Notes under the pieces: model-generated
The model's database searches: none
Told to the model about the DNA's origin: nothing
Seen by the model: the letters and a program-made list of their open reading frames with translations, nothing else
NCBI RefSeq assembly: GCF_020400725.1
Contig: NZ_JAINVG010000001.1
Location: 186,001 to 250,000 of the forward strand
Direction of reading: 5' to 3'
Source: Streptomyces sp. NK15101
GTDB taxonomy: Bacteria > Actinomycetota > Actinomycetes > Streptomycetales > Streptomycetaceae
Length of the DNA: 64,000 nt
Made by a program: the position numbers and the translations under genes
Shown here: piece after piece, positions 56,981 to 64,000 of the stretch
Layout: each line of letters starts with the position of its first letter
Numbering within the stretch: position 1 is the first letter of the stretch

Positions 56981-58741
56981 GTGCCTCAACTACGCCTCGC
57001 CCTGAATCAGATCGACTCGACCGTCGGAGACCTCGCCGGAAACGCCGAGGCGATCGTGCACTGGACCCGGCACGCCGCCGGGCAGGGCGCGCATCTCGTC
57101 GCGTTCCCCGAGATGGCGCTGACCGGATATCCCGTCGAGGACCTCGCGCTGCGCTCCTCCTTCGTCGAGGCGTCCCGGACGGCCCTGCGCGGCCTCGCCC
57201 GGCGCCTCGCGGACGAGGGGTTCGGGGAGCTGCCGGTCGTCGTCGGCTACCTCGACCGCTCCGAGCGGGCCGAGCCGCGGCTCGGCCGGCCGGCCGGTTC
57301 GCCGGAGAACGCCGCGGCCGTGCTGTACGGCGGCGATGTGGTGCTGCGCTTCGCCAAGCACCACCTGCCGAACTACGGCGTCTTCGACGAGTACCGCTAC
57401 TTCGTGCAGGGCGACACCCTGCCGGTCGTCCGCGTCCACGGCGTCGACGTGGCCCTGGCGATCTGCGAGGACCTCTGGCAGGAGGGGGGCAGGGTCCCGG
57501 CGACGCGCAGCGCCCGGGCGGGGCTGCTGCTCTCGGTCAACGCCTCGCCGTACGAGCGGAACAAGGACGACACCCGGCTCGAACTGGTCCGCAAGCGGGC
57601 CCAGGAGGCCGGGTGCGTCACCGCGTACCTGGCCATGATGGGCGGTCAGGACGAGCTGGTCTTCGACGGCGACTCGATCGTCGTGGACGCGGCCGGCGAA
57701 GTGATCGCACGCGCCCCGCAGTTCGTGGAGGGCAGCGTGATCCTCGACCTGGAGCTGCCGGCGGCGGACCCCGGGGCCCCCGAGGGCGTGGTGGACGACG
57801 GGCTGCGGATCGACCGGGTGGTGCTGTCGGAGGAGCCGCTTCCGGCGTACGAGCCGGAGCTGACGGGCGGCTACGCGCACCGGCTGGAGGACGACGAGGA
57901 GATCTACTCGGCGCTGGTGATCGGACTGCGGGCGTACGTCGCGAAGAACGGTTTCCGCTCGGTGCTGGTCGGGCTCTCCGGCGGCATCGACTCGGCGCTC
58001 GTCGCGACGATCGCCTGCGACGCGCTCGGCGCGGACAACGTGTACGGCGTGTCGATGCCCTCGAAGTACTCCTCCGACCACTCGCGCGGCGACGCGGCCG
58101 AGCTGGCCCGCCGGACCGGACTGCACTTCCGCACCGTGTCGATCGAGCCGATGTTCGACGCGTACATGGGCGCGCTCGGCCTCACCGGTCTCGCCGAGGA
58201 GAACCTGCAGTCGCGGCTGCGCGGCACGATGCTGATGGCGCTCTCCAACCAGGAGGGTCACATCGTCCTCGCCCCCGGCAACAAGTCGGAGCTGGCGGTG
58301 GGTTACTCGACGCTGTACGGCGACTCCGTCGGCGCGTTCGGGCCCATCAAGGACGTCTACAAGTCGACCGTCTTCCGGCTCGCCCGCTGGCGGAACCGGG
58401 CGGCCGAGGAGCGCGGCCAGACGCCGCCGATCCCGGAGAGCTCGATCACCAAGCCGCCCAGCGCCGAGCTGCGCCCCGGCCAGGTCGACACGGACTCGCT
58501 GCCGGACTACGACGTCCTGGACGCGGTCCTCTCGCTGTACGTGGACCAGGACCAGGGCCGGGACGCCATCGTGGCCGCCGGGTTCGACGAGGAGCTGGTG
58601 ACGCGGACGCTGCGGATGGTGGACACGGCGGAGTACAAGCGGCGCCAGTACCCGCCGGGCACCAAGATCTCGGCGAAGGGCTTCGGCAAGGACCGGCGGC
58701 TGCCGATCACGAACCGCTGGCGGGAGACGACGGCCGGCTGA
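56981..58741 (+). CDS. nadE: Glutamine-dependent NAD+ synthetase
   Basis: The 586-aa enzyme converts nicotinic acid adenine dinucleotide to NAD+ using glutamine. The N-terminal nitrilase-type glutaminase has the Glu-Lys-Cys triad in FPEMALTGYP (Glu44), AKHHLPNYGVFDE and LAICEDLWQ. The C-terminal synthetase has the ATP-pyrophosphatase loop GLSGGIDSAL. It is longer than ammonia-only NadE and shorter than the 680-aa mycobacterial type. GTG 56981 is probably translated from a leaderless mRNA. The 3' end overlaps the convergent exporter gene by 35 nt. Confidence 0.95.
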   Translation: MPQLRLALNQIDSTVGDLAGNAEAIVHWTRHAAGQGAHLVAFPEMALTGYPVEDLALRSSFVEASRTALRGLARRLADEGFGELPVVVGYLDRSERAEPRLGRPAGSPENAAAVLYGGDVVLRFAKHHLPNYGVFDEYRYFVQGDTLPVVRVHGVDVALAICEDLWQEGGRVPATRSARAGLLLSVNASPYERNKDDTRLELVRKRAQEAGCVTAYLAMMGGQDELVFDGDSIVVDAAGEVIARAPQFVEGSVILDLELPAADPGAPEGVVDDGLRIDRVVLSEEPLPAYEPELTGGYAHRLEDDEEIYSALVIGLRAYVAKNGFRSVLVGLSGGIDSALVATIACDALGADNVYGVSMPSKYSSDHSRGDAAELARRTGLHFRTVSIEPMFDAYMGALGLTGLAEENLQSRLRGTMLMALSNQEGHIVLAPGNKSELAVGYSTLYGDSVGAFGPIKDVYKSTVFRLARWRNRAAEERGQTPPIPESSITKPPSAELRPGQVDTDSLPDYDVLDAVLSLYVDQDQGRDAIVAAGFDEELVTRTLRMVDTAEYKRRQYPPGTKISAKGFGKDRRLPITNRWRETTAG

Positions 58742-59945
58742 CCGCCGGCTCCTCCGCCGTGAGGGGGCTTCCCGCGACGACGCGGGAGGCCCCCCTTCCC
58801 GTACCGGGACGGTCGAGGAGGCCCGCCGCCGCGGCGACGGCGAGGCCGACGGCGGTGAGGCCGGCGCCGACGAGGGCCGGGGAGGTCCAGCCCCAGCCGG
58901 CGGCGACGGCGGCCCCGCCGGCCCAGGCGCCGCCCGCGTTGGCGAGGTTGAAGGCGGAGTGGTTGGAGGCGGAGGCGAGCGTCGGGGCGTCCTTCGCCTT
59001 GTTCATGACCAGCATCTGGAGCGGGGTGGTCGTCAGGAAGCCGACCGCGCCGAGCACCACGACCGTGACGAGCGCCAGCCAGGGCACGTGGACGGTGAAG
59101 CGGAAGGCGACCAGGGCGAGGACGAGGGCCGCGAGCGAGCCGTACAGCGTGGGGCGCAGCGCCCGGTCGGTCAGCGGTCCGGCGGCGAGCGCCCCGCCGG
59201 TCATGCCCAGGCCGAAGAGGGCGAGGACGACCGTGACGGTGGAGTCGCCGAAGCCCATCACCTCGGTCGTCATCGAGGCGAGGTACGAGTAGACGGCGAA
59301 GACGCCCGCGAAGCCGAAGACGGCCGTGAGCAGACCGAGCAGCACCTGCGGCCTGCCGAGGGCGCGCACCTCGCGGCCGAGGCCCTGCCGCCCGTCCACG
59401 GGCACGTACGGGACGAGGCGGGCGAGCGCGGCCATGGCGAGCAGGCCGATCGCGGAGACCACGAGGAAGGTGGCCCGCCAGCCGAGCCGCTGGCCGAGCA
59501 GGGTCGCGGCCGGTACGCCGAGGATGTTGGCGACGGTGAGGCCGAGGAACATCGTGGCGACCGCCCGCGCCTGCCGGTCCTCGGAGACCAGCCGGGCGGC
59601 GACGACCGCGCCGAGGCCGAAGAACGCGCCGTGCGGGAGCCCGGCGAGGACCCGGCCGGCGACGAGCCAGCCGAAGCCGGGGGCGAGCGCGGAGGCCAGG
59701 TTGCCGACGGTGAAGAGGGCCATGAGCAGGAGCAGCATCCGCTTGCGCGGGACGCGGGAGCCGAGCGCCGTGAGGAGCGGGGCGCCGACGACCACTCCGA
59801 TCGCGTACGCCGAGACGAGGTGTCCGGCGGTGGGGACGGAGGTGCCGAGGTCGTCGGCGACCCGCGGAAGGAGGCCCATCATCACGAATTCGGTGGTGCC
59901 GATGCCGAAGGCGGAGACGGCGAGCGCGAGCAGCGCCAGGGGCAT
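58707..59945 (-). CDS. MFS exporter, DHA1 family (AraJ/chloramphenicol-resistance type)
   Basis: A 412-aa transporter with 12 predicted helices. The first reads LALAVSAFGIGTTEFVMMGL, the pattern of AraJ/CmlR-like exporters; the loop GSRVPRKRMLLLLM is the motif A region and GRVLAGLPHGAFFG is also conserved in this group. It probably exports a drug or sugar-like compound. ATG 59945; the end overlaps nadE and holds its terminator. Confidence 0.9.
   Translation of the reverse strand: MPLALLALAVSAFGIGTTEFVMMGLLPRVADDLGTSVPTAGHLVSAYAIGVVVGAPLLTALGSRVPRKRMLLLLMALFTVGNLASALAPGFGWLVAGRVLAGLPHGAFFGLGAVVAARLVSEDRQARAVATMFLGLTVANILGVPAATLLGQRLGWRATFLVVSAIGLLAMAALARLVPYVPVDGRQGLGREVRALGRPQVLLGLLTAVFGFAGVFAVYSYLASMTTEVMGFGDSTVTVVLALFGLGMTGGALAAGPLTDRALRPTLYGSLAALVLALVAFRFTVHVPWLALVTVVVLGAVGFLTTTPLQMLVMNKAKDAPTLASASNHSAFNLANAGGAWAGGAAVAAGWGWTSPALVGAGLTAVGLAVAAAAGLLDRPGTGRGASRVVAGSPLTAEEPAVSRPSSPASGS
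58763..58794 (+). terminator. nadE terminator inside the end of the MFS gene
   Basis: GGGGGCTTCCCGCG (58763-58776) pairs with CGCGGGAGGCCCCC (58781-58794) with one G-T wobble, 22 nt after the nadE stop. Confidence 0.75.
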
Positions 59946-60049
59946 GGGAGAGCCTTTCCGGAAGTTAGTTCTTCGACGGAACAAATCATCTCGGACGATT
60001 TCTTCCCCGTGGCTTCCGGAGGATGAAGGAAGGGTTTCGGAGCTCCGGT

Positions 60050-61072
60050 TCAGAACTCCACGCGGGCCGCGATCGGCAGGTGGTCGCTCATCGTCTCCGG
60101 CAGCGCCCAGGAGGACACCGGCTCCACGCCCTTGACCATGATCTGGTCGATCCGGGCCATCGGGAACGAGGCCGGCCAGCTGAAGCCGAAGCCGTCGCCC
60201 GCCGCGCCCTGGGTGGAGCGCAGCTGTGAGGTGACGGCGTTGAGGGCGCGGTCGTTCATGGTGCCGTTGAGGTCGCCGAGGAGGACGATCCGCTCGTGCC
60301 GGTCGTCGGCGATGGCCTCGCCGAGCGCGTTGGCGCTGGTGTCGCGCTGGTTGGCGGTGAAGCCGGCGTTCAGCTTGACCCGGACGGACGGGAGGTGGGC
60401 GACGTACACGGCCACCTCGCCCTTCGGCGTGACGACCGAGGCGCGCATGGCGCGGGTCCAGCCCATGTGGATGTCGACGGGCTGCGCGGCCCGCAGCGGC
60501 AGCTTGCTCCAGAGGCCGACCGTGCCCTGGACGGAGTGGTACGGGTAGGTCTCGGCGAGGCCCTTCTCGTAGACCGGGACCATGTCGCCCTTCAGCTCCT
60601 CCAGGGCGAGCACGTCGGCGTCGGAGGCGGCCAGCAGGCGGGCCGTGCCCTCGGGGTCGGGGTTGTCGGCGTTCACGTTGTGGGTGGCGACGGTCAGGTC
60701 GCCGCCCGGGGCCGACTTGTCGGCGACGAGGCCGCCGAAGAGGTTGAGCCACACCACGGCCGGCAGCAGCAGGGCGATCAGCGCGGTCGCGGAGCGGCGC
60801 AGGAGGGCGAGCACCAGCAGGAGCGGCACGAAGGCGCCGAGCCAGGGCAGGAAGGTCTCGGTGAGGCTGCCCAGGTTGCCGATCCGGTTGGGGATGTCGG
60901 AGTGGAACACCATGAGCAGCGTGAGCGCCACGGCGGTCACGGCGAGCAGGATGCCCCGGCGCCAGATCCCGCGGTCGCGGCGGAGGCCGTCGAGCGCGGT
61001 CCGGAACCGGGAACGGGGGCGCTCGCTCCCCGCGCCGCCGTGGTCGGTCTCCGTCATGTCCACCCGCGCCAT
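60050..61072 (-). CDS. Membrane-anchored endonuclease/exonuclease/phosphatase family protein
   Basis: The 340-aa protein has three N-terminal membrane helices (about residues 37-57, 70-95, 97-112) and a C-terminal EEP domain placed outside the membrane: LTVATHNVNADNPDP, LALEELK, VLLGDLNGTMND and MSDHLPIAARV carry the metal-binding and catalytic Asn/Glu/Asp/His residues. Such proteins may be phosphodiesterases or nucleases. ATG 61072 (MARVDMTETD) follows GAGGACAG. The 244-nt spacer after it (61073-61316) shows nothing I can name. Confidence 0.87.
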   Translation of the reverse strand: MARVDMTETDHGGAGSERPRSRFRTALDGLRRDRGIWRRGILLAVTAVALTLLMVFHSDIPNRIGNLGSLTETFLPWLGAFVPLLLVLALLRRSATALIALLLPAVVWLNLFGGLVADKSAPGGDLTVATHNVNADNPDPEGTARLLAASDADVLALEELKGDMVPVYEKGLAETYPYHSVQGTVGLWSKLPLRAAQPVDIHMGWTRAMRASVVTPKGEVAVYVAHLPSVRVKLNAGFTANQRDTSANALGEAIADDRHERIVLLGDLNGTMNDRALNAVTSQLRSTQGAAGDGFGFSWPASFPMARIDQIMVKGVEPVSSWALPETMSDHLPIAARVEF

Positions 61073-61316
61073 CGCACTGTCCTCACTGCCTTGCTGCCGT
61101 GCTGTCCCGCTCCGTGACCCGGCATCGACACTAGGCGATGACGGGTCCGTCGCACTCACCCAGGGACGACAGTGGCGCGTGGCGGGTTCCTGCAGGTGGC
61201 GCGGGCGGGGAGGCTGTGACAGAACGCGCACATTCGTACGGGTCGGGGCGGGGGGGCGGGGGTCGGCCGGGGACGGGGGCCTGTCGGGTGCGGGGTCCGG
61301 TCAAGTAACGGGGCGG

Positions 61317-62015
61317 TCAGGTGCGGGGTCCGGCCGGATGCGGGGGGCGCAGGCCCGCCATGACGGCGTCGACGACCTGCTCGGCGAGCCCCGGCTCCAG
61401 GGCGGCGCCGGGCCGGATGACGGTGCGCAGGAGCAGGGGCCCGATGAAGAGGTCGTTCACGAACTCGACGTCGAGGTCGTCGCGGATCTCCCCCAGTTCC
61501 ATGCCGCGCCGCACCGTCTCCAGGCCGAGGCGGCGGCGCGGTTCGATGACGGTGTTCTGGTAGGCCTCCCACAGCTTGGGATAGGCCTGCATCTGCGAGA
61601 AGACGTTGTGGAGCAGGGCGGAGGACCGCTTGGCGAGGCCGCGCCGGCGCAGCGTCTCCAGGAGCATCACGAGGTCGTCCCGGACGGAGGTGCCGCCGAG
61701 CTCCGGGTCCTGGGGCTCCACGGAGCGGAGCAGCTCCACGAAGAGCTCCTCCTTGCCGGGCCAGCGGCGGTAGATGGTGGCCTTGCCGACCCCGGCGGTG
61801 CGGGCGATCCGCTCGATGGACAGCTCGGTGAGCGGGACGCCCTCCTCCAGGAGGCCGACGACCGCGTCGAAGATGGCCTGCTCGACCGCCTCGGACCGCG
61901 GGCGCCCCCGGCGGGCCGCTTCGGGCGCGGGGGGCTTCGTGGACGTTCCGCGCCTGGCCGCCGGAGCCGGGCCGTCGTCCTGGGGTTCGGGGTTCCCGCT
62001 GTCCTGCAGGGACAC
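61317..62015 (-). CDS. TetR family transcriptional regulator
   Basis: A 232-aa regulator with a Pro/Arg-rich N-terminal extension, then a TetR HTH: SIERIARTAGVGKATIYRRW. The C-terminal domain (VEFVNDLFIGPLLLRTVI) fits TetR_C proteins. GTG 62015 follows GGAG. It is downstream of the EmrB-like exporter gene on the same strand, separated by repeat copy B, and probably controls that exporter. Confidence 0.9.
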   Translation of the reverse strand: MSLQDSGNPEPQDDGPAPAARRGTSTKPPAPEAARRGRPRSEAVEQAIFDAVVGLLEEGVPLTELSIERIARTAGVGKATIYRRWPGKEELFVELLRSVEPQDPELGGTSVRDDLVMLLETLRRRGLAKRSSALLHNVFSQMQAYPKLWEAYQNTVIEPRRRLGLETVRRGMELGEIRDDLDVEFVNDLFIGPLLLRTVIRPGAALEPGLAEQVVDAVMAGLRPPHPAGPRT

Positions 62016-62076
62016 GTGCGCTCCGTCTCTCGTCCGGGTACTTCCTGTCGCCCCCTGATTCTCCCGCGCCCCACCG

Positions 62077-62357
62077 CCCGTTGCGGGCACCCGTCCCACC
62101 GGGGCGGCGCCCCCGCCCACCCCGTTGTGGGCAGGCGTTCCGCAAGGGGCGGAACGGGTGGGCACAACGGAACGGCGCCCCTTGCCGGCGCCCGAGGCTC
62201 ACGCGCCTGGACCGCACCCCGTGCACGGCTCCCTGGTGGTGCGGGTCCAGGCGCGGAACGCGGAGGCGCCGCGAAGGGCGCCGTCCCGTGTGCCCACCCG
62301 TCCCGCCCCGCGGGACGATTGCCCACACGGGCGGGGGCCGGGGCACCGCCCCGCCGG
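62077..62357. repeat. Structured intergenic repeat, copy B
   Basis: A homologue of copy A (50899-51257). It has two opening modules (62077 and 62120) and the conserved block. Hairpins are clear: CCGTTGTG and CACAACGG enclose CGTTCCGC-aaggg-GCGGAACG; further on CCCGTGTG (62285-62292) and CACACGGG (62324-62331) enclose GTCCCG-ccccg-CGGGAC. No convincing coding frame crosses it. Confidence 0.8.
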
Positions 62358-62384
62358 ACGCCCGCCCGCACGGGCGGGGCCGGG

Positions 62385-64000
62385 TCAGCCGGTCTGGGGC
62401 GAGGGCCGGGCCTCGTCGGTCGCCGGGGCCGCACCCGCACCGGCACCCGCACCGGCACCGGCACCCGCAGCGCCCCGGTCCCGGCCCGGGAGGAAGGCGG
62501 CGACGACCACCGCGCCGATCAGGCCGATCACGGCCGAGGCGATCGCCGTGACGTGCATGGCGTCCAGGAAGGCCGTGTACGCGGGGCCGACCAGGCCCTC
62601 GCCCGCGGGACCGAGCTTCGCCGCGACCGCCAGCGTGGCCTCGACGGACTCGCCCGCCGTGTCGCGCAGGGCCGCCGGGACGCCGCCCAGGTGCCCCTCG
62701 ATCTCGCCCCGGTACGTGGAGGAGAGCACCGAGCCGAGGACGGCGACGCCCAGCGCGCCGCCGACCTGCCGGAAGGTGTTGTTGACGGCGGAGCCGGAGC
62801 CCGCCTTCTCGCGGGGCAGCGCCTGCATGATCGCGACCGTGACCGGCGGCATGATGTGCGCCATGCCCGCGCCCTGGAGGAAGAAGACGACCTCCAGGAC
62901 CCAGACGGGGGTGTCGGCCTCGAAGAAGGCGAAGGCGGTCAGGCCGACGGCGACGAGCAGCATGCCGCCGGTGCAGACGGCCCGGGCGCCGAAGCGTTCG
63001 ACGACGAGCCGGGCCCGGGGCGCGAAGACCATCTGCGCGACGGCGAGCGGCAGGATGAGCAGCCCGGACTCCAGCGCGGTGTAACCGCGCACGCTCTGCA
63101 GGTAGAAGGCGGAGAAGAAGGTCACGCCCATGAGGGCGAAGAAGACGAGCGCGATCGCGGCGACGGCCGCCGAGAACGCGGGCTTCCTGAAGTACGACAT
63201 GTCGAGGGCCGGGTGGTCGCTGCGCCGCTCGTGGAGGACGAAGGCGACGAGGACCGCGAGGCCGCCGAGGACCGGGGCGACGACGGTCACGTCGGTGAAG
63301 CTCGCCAGCTCGCCGCCGCGGATGATCCCGTACACGAGGAGGACGAGTCCGACGACGGAGAGCAGCACGCCGGGTATGTCGACGCGGCCGGGCCTGGGGT
63401 CCCGGGAGTCGGGCACGAGCCACAGCATCAGGACGAGGGCGAGGACCACCACGGGCACGTTGACGAGGAAGATCGATCCCCACCAGAAGTGTTCGAGGAG
63501 GATGCCGCCGGTGATGGGGCCGACGGCGACGGCGAGGCCGACGCTGCCAGCCCAGATGCCGATGGCCTTGGGCTGCTCGTCGCGCTCGAAGACGTTCATG
63601 AGGACGGCGAGGGTGGCGGGCATCACGAACGCGGCGCCGAGTCCCATGACGGCCCGGTAGGCGATGAGTTCGCCCGGGGAGCCGGAGAGGGCGGCGAGGG
63701 CGGAGCCGATGCCGAAGACGGTGATGCCGAAGAGCAGCACCTTCTTGCGGCCGAGGCGGTCGCCGAGCAGGCCGGAGGTGAAGAGGAGCCCGGCGAAGAC
63801 CAGCGTGTAGGAGTTGATCGACCACTCCAGTTCGCTCTGGGTGGCGCCGATGCCGGTGGGCGCCGGGGCGGCGATCGTCTTCACGGCGACGTTCAGGATC
63901 GAGTTGTCGAGGACGACGATCAGCAGGCTGAGCATGAGGACGCCGAGGACGGCCCAGCGGCGCCGGTGGACGGCCTCGGGGGCGCGGGGCCCGGCGGGCG
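62385..64000 (-). CDS. MFS exporter, DHA2 family (EmrB/QacA type), N-terminus cut by the window end
   Basis: At least 538 aa of a 14-helix drug exporter. The readable N-terminal part runs [20 protein letters not shown] and then [10 protein letters not shown], the conserved motif D1 region (helix 1), followed by [16 protein letters not shown] (motif A) and [19 protein letters not shown] (motif C-like). The frame is open to base 64000, so the start lies outside. The C-terminal tail is a Gly-Ala repeat (GAGAGAGAGAA) from a hexamer tract at about 62429-62470. The TetR gene downstream is the likely regulator. Confidence 0.92.
   Translation of the reverse strand, partial: PAGPRAPEAVHRRRWAVLGVLMLSLLIVVLDNSILNVAVKTIAAPAPTGIGATQSELEWSINSYTLVFAGLLFTSGLLGDRLGRKKVLLFGITVFGIGSALAALSGSPGELIAYRAVMGLGAAFVMPATLAVLMNVFERDEQPKAIGIWAGSVGLAVAVGPITGGILLEHFWWGSIFLVNVPVVVLALVLMLWLVPDSRDPRPGRVDIPGVLLSVVGLVLLVYGIIRGGELASFTDVTVVAPVLGGLAVLVAFVLHERRSDHPALDMSYFRKPAFSAAVAAIALVFFALMGVTFFSAFYLQSVRGYTALESGLLILPLAVAQMVFAPRARLVVERFGARAVCTGGMLLVAVGLTAFAFFEADTPVWVLEVVFFLQGAGMAHIMPPVTVAIMQALPREKAGSGSAVNNTFRQVGGALGVAVLGSVLSSTYRGEIEGHLGGVPAALRDTAGESVEATLAVAAKLGPAGEGLVGPAYTAFLDAMHVTAIASAVIGLIGAVVVAAFLPGRDRGAAGAGAGAGAGAGAAPATDEARPSPQTG
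62429..62470. repeat. Hexamer repeat tract within the exporter C-terminus
   Basis: Alternating GCACCC and GCACCG-type hexamers encode Gly-Ala repeats at the C-terminal tail. Copy number could vary in frame without affecting the transporter core. Confidence 0.6.

Overview
The window is about 64 kb of very GC-rich DNA with strong G/C at third codon positions, frequent GTG starts, dense short-spaced genes and long accidental antisense frames. Gene content and order (lipB-lipA-DUF4191-RDD-glnA ... glnII ... starch/maltose genes ... glnE ... glnA2 ... nadE) match the conserved core of a Streptomyces chromosome, approximately the region that in S. coelicolor runs from lipB to past glnA2. I saw no tRNA, rRNA, CRISPR array, transposase or phage gene. 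All functional statements rest on reading the sequence and remembered family knowledge; no search was run.

Layout. (1) 1-3.9 kb: lipoate synthesis (lipB, lipA) and small conserved membrane proteins. (2) 3.9-14 kb: nitrogen assimilation, glnA and glnII, each preceded by a clear GlnR box. Between them lie accessory genes: a tRNA-dependent cyclodipeptide synthase overlapping a CYP121-like P450 gene (probable mycocyclosin-type pathway), an ArsC-like thioredoxin-fold protein, an oxidoreductase/acetyltransferase pair, and a coupled pair consisting of a vWA-MIDAS protein and a partner with a Fis-like C-terminal helix-turn-helix. (3) 14-17 kb: a winged-helix regulator with a possible leader peptide upstream, then a PepSY membrane protein with a His-rich loop and a Met-rich membrane protein, probably linked to metals. 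(4) 17-25.7 kb: epimerase, tyrosine phosphatase, a sigma-like/membrane fusion, then a ferritin-like diiron protein coupled to its own flavin/2Fe-2S reductase beside a TetR gene with a palindromic operator. (5) 25.7-40.2 kb: a complete starch/maltodextrin regulon: secreted two-catalytic-domain amylopullulanase and alpha-amylase, MalEFG transporter, alpha-glucosidase, divergent malR, and a second MalR-like repressor coupled to the glucosidase. No transport ATPase is present, as expected if the shared MsiK ATPase is used. (6) 40.2-48.4 kb: PAP2 phosphatase, amidohydrolase/APC permease with a divergent TetR gene, gene remnants, and glnE. (7) 48.7-56.5 kb: secreted PIG-L deacetylase, glnA2, a DUF3105-DUF305 operon and a CBS protein. 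(8) 57-64 kb: nadE, two MFS exporters (the last cut by the window end), a membrane endonuclease/exonuclease/phosphatase protein and a TetR gene.

The genes cooperate in three main themes. GlnA and GlnII make glutamine, GlnE adenylylates GlnA, GlnR controls transcription, and GlnA2 is a glutamine-synthetase-like ligase. The starch genes degrade polymer outside the cell, import maltodextrins and hydrolyse them inside. The CDPS-P450 pair diverts aminoacyl-tRNA into a cross-linked cyclic dipeptide. Structured intergenic repeats at about 50.9-51.26 kb and 62.08-62.36 kb are homologous to each other and are not explained by any gene.
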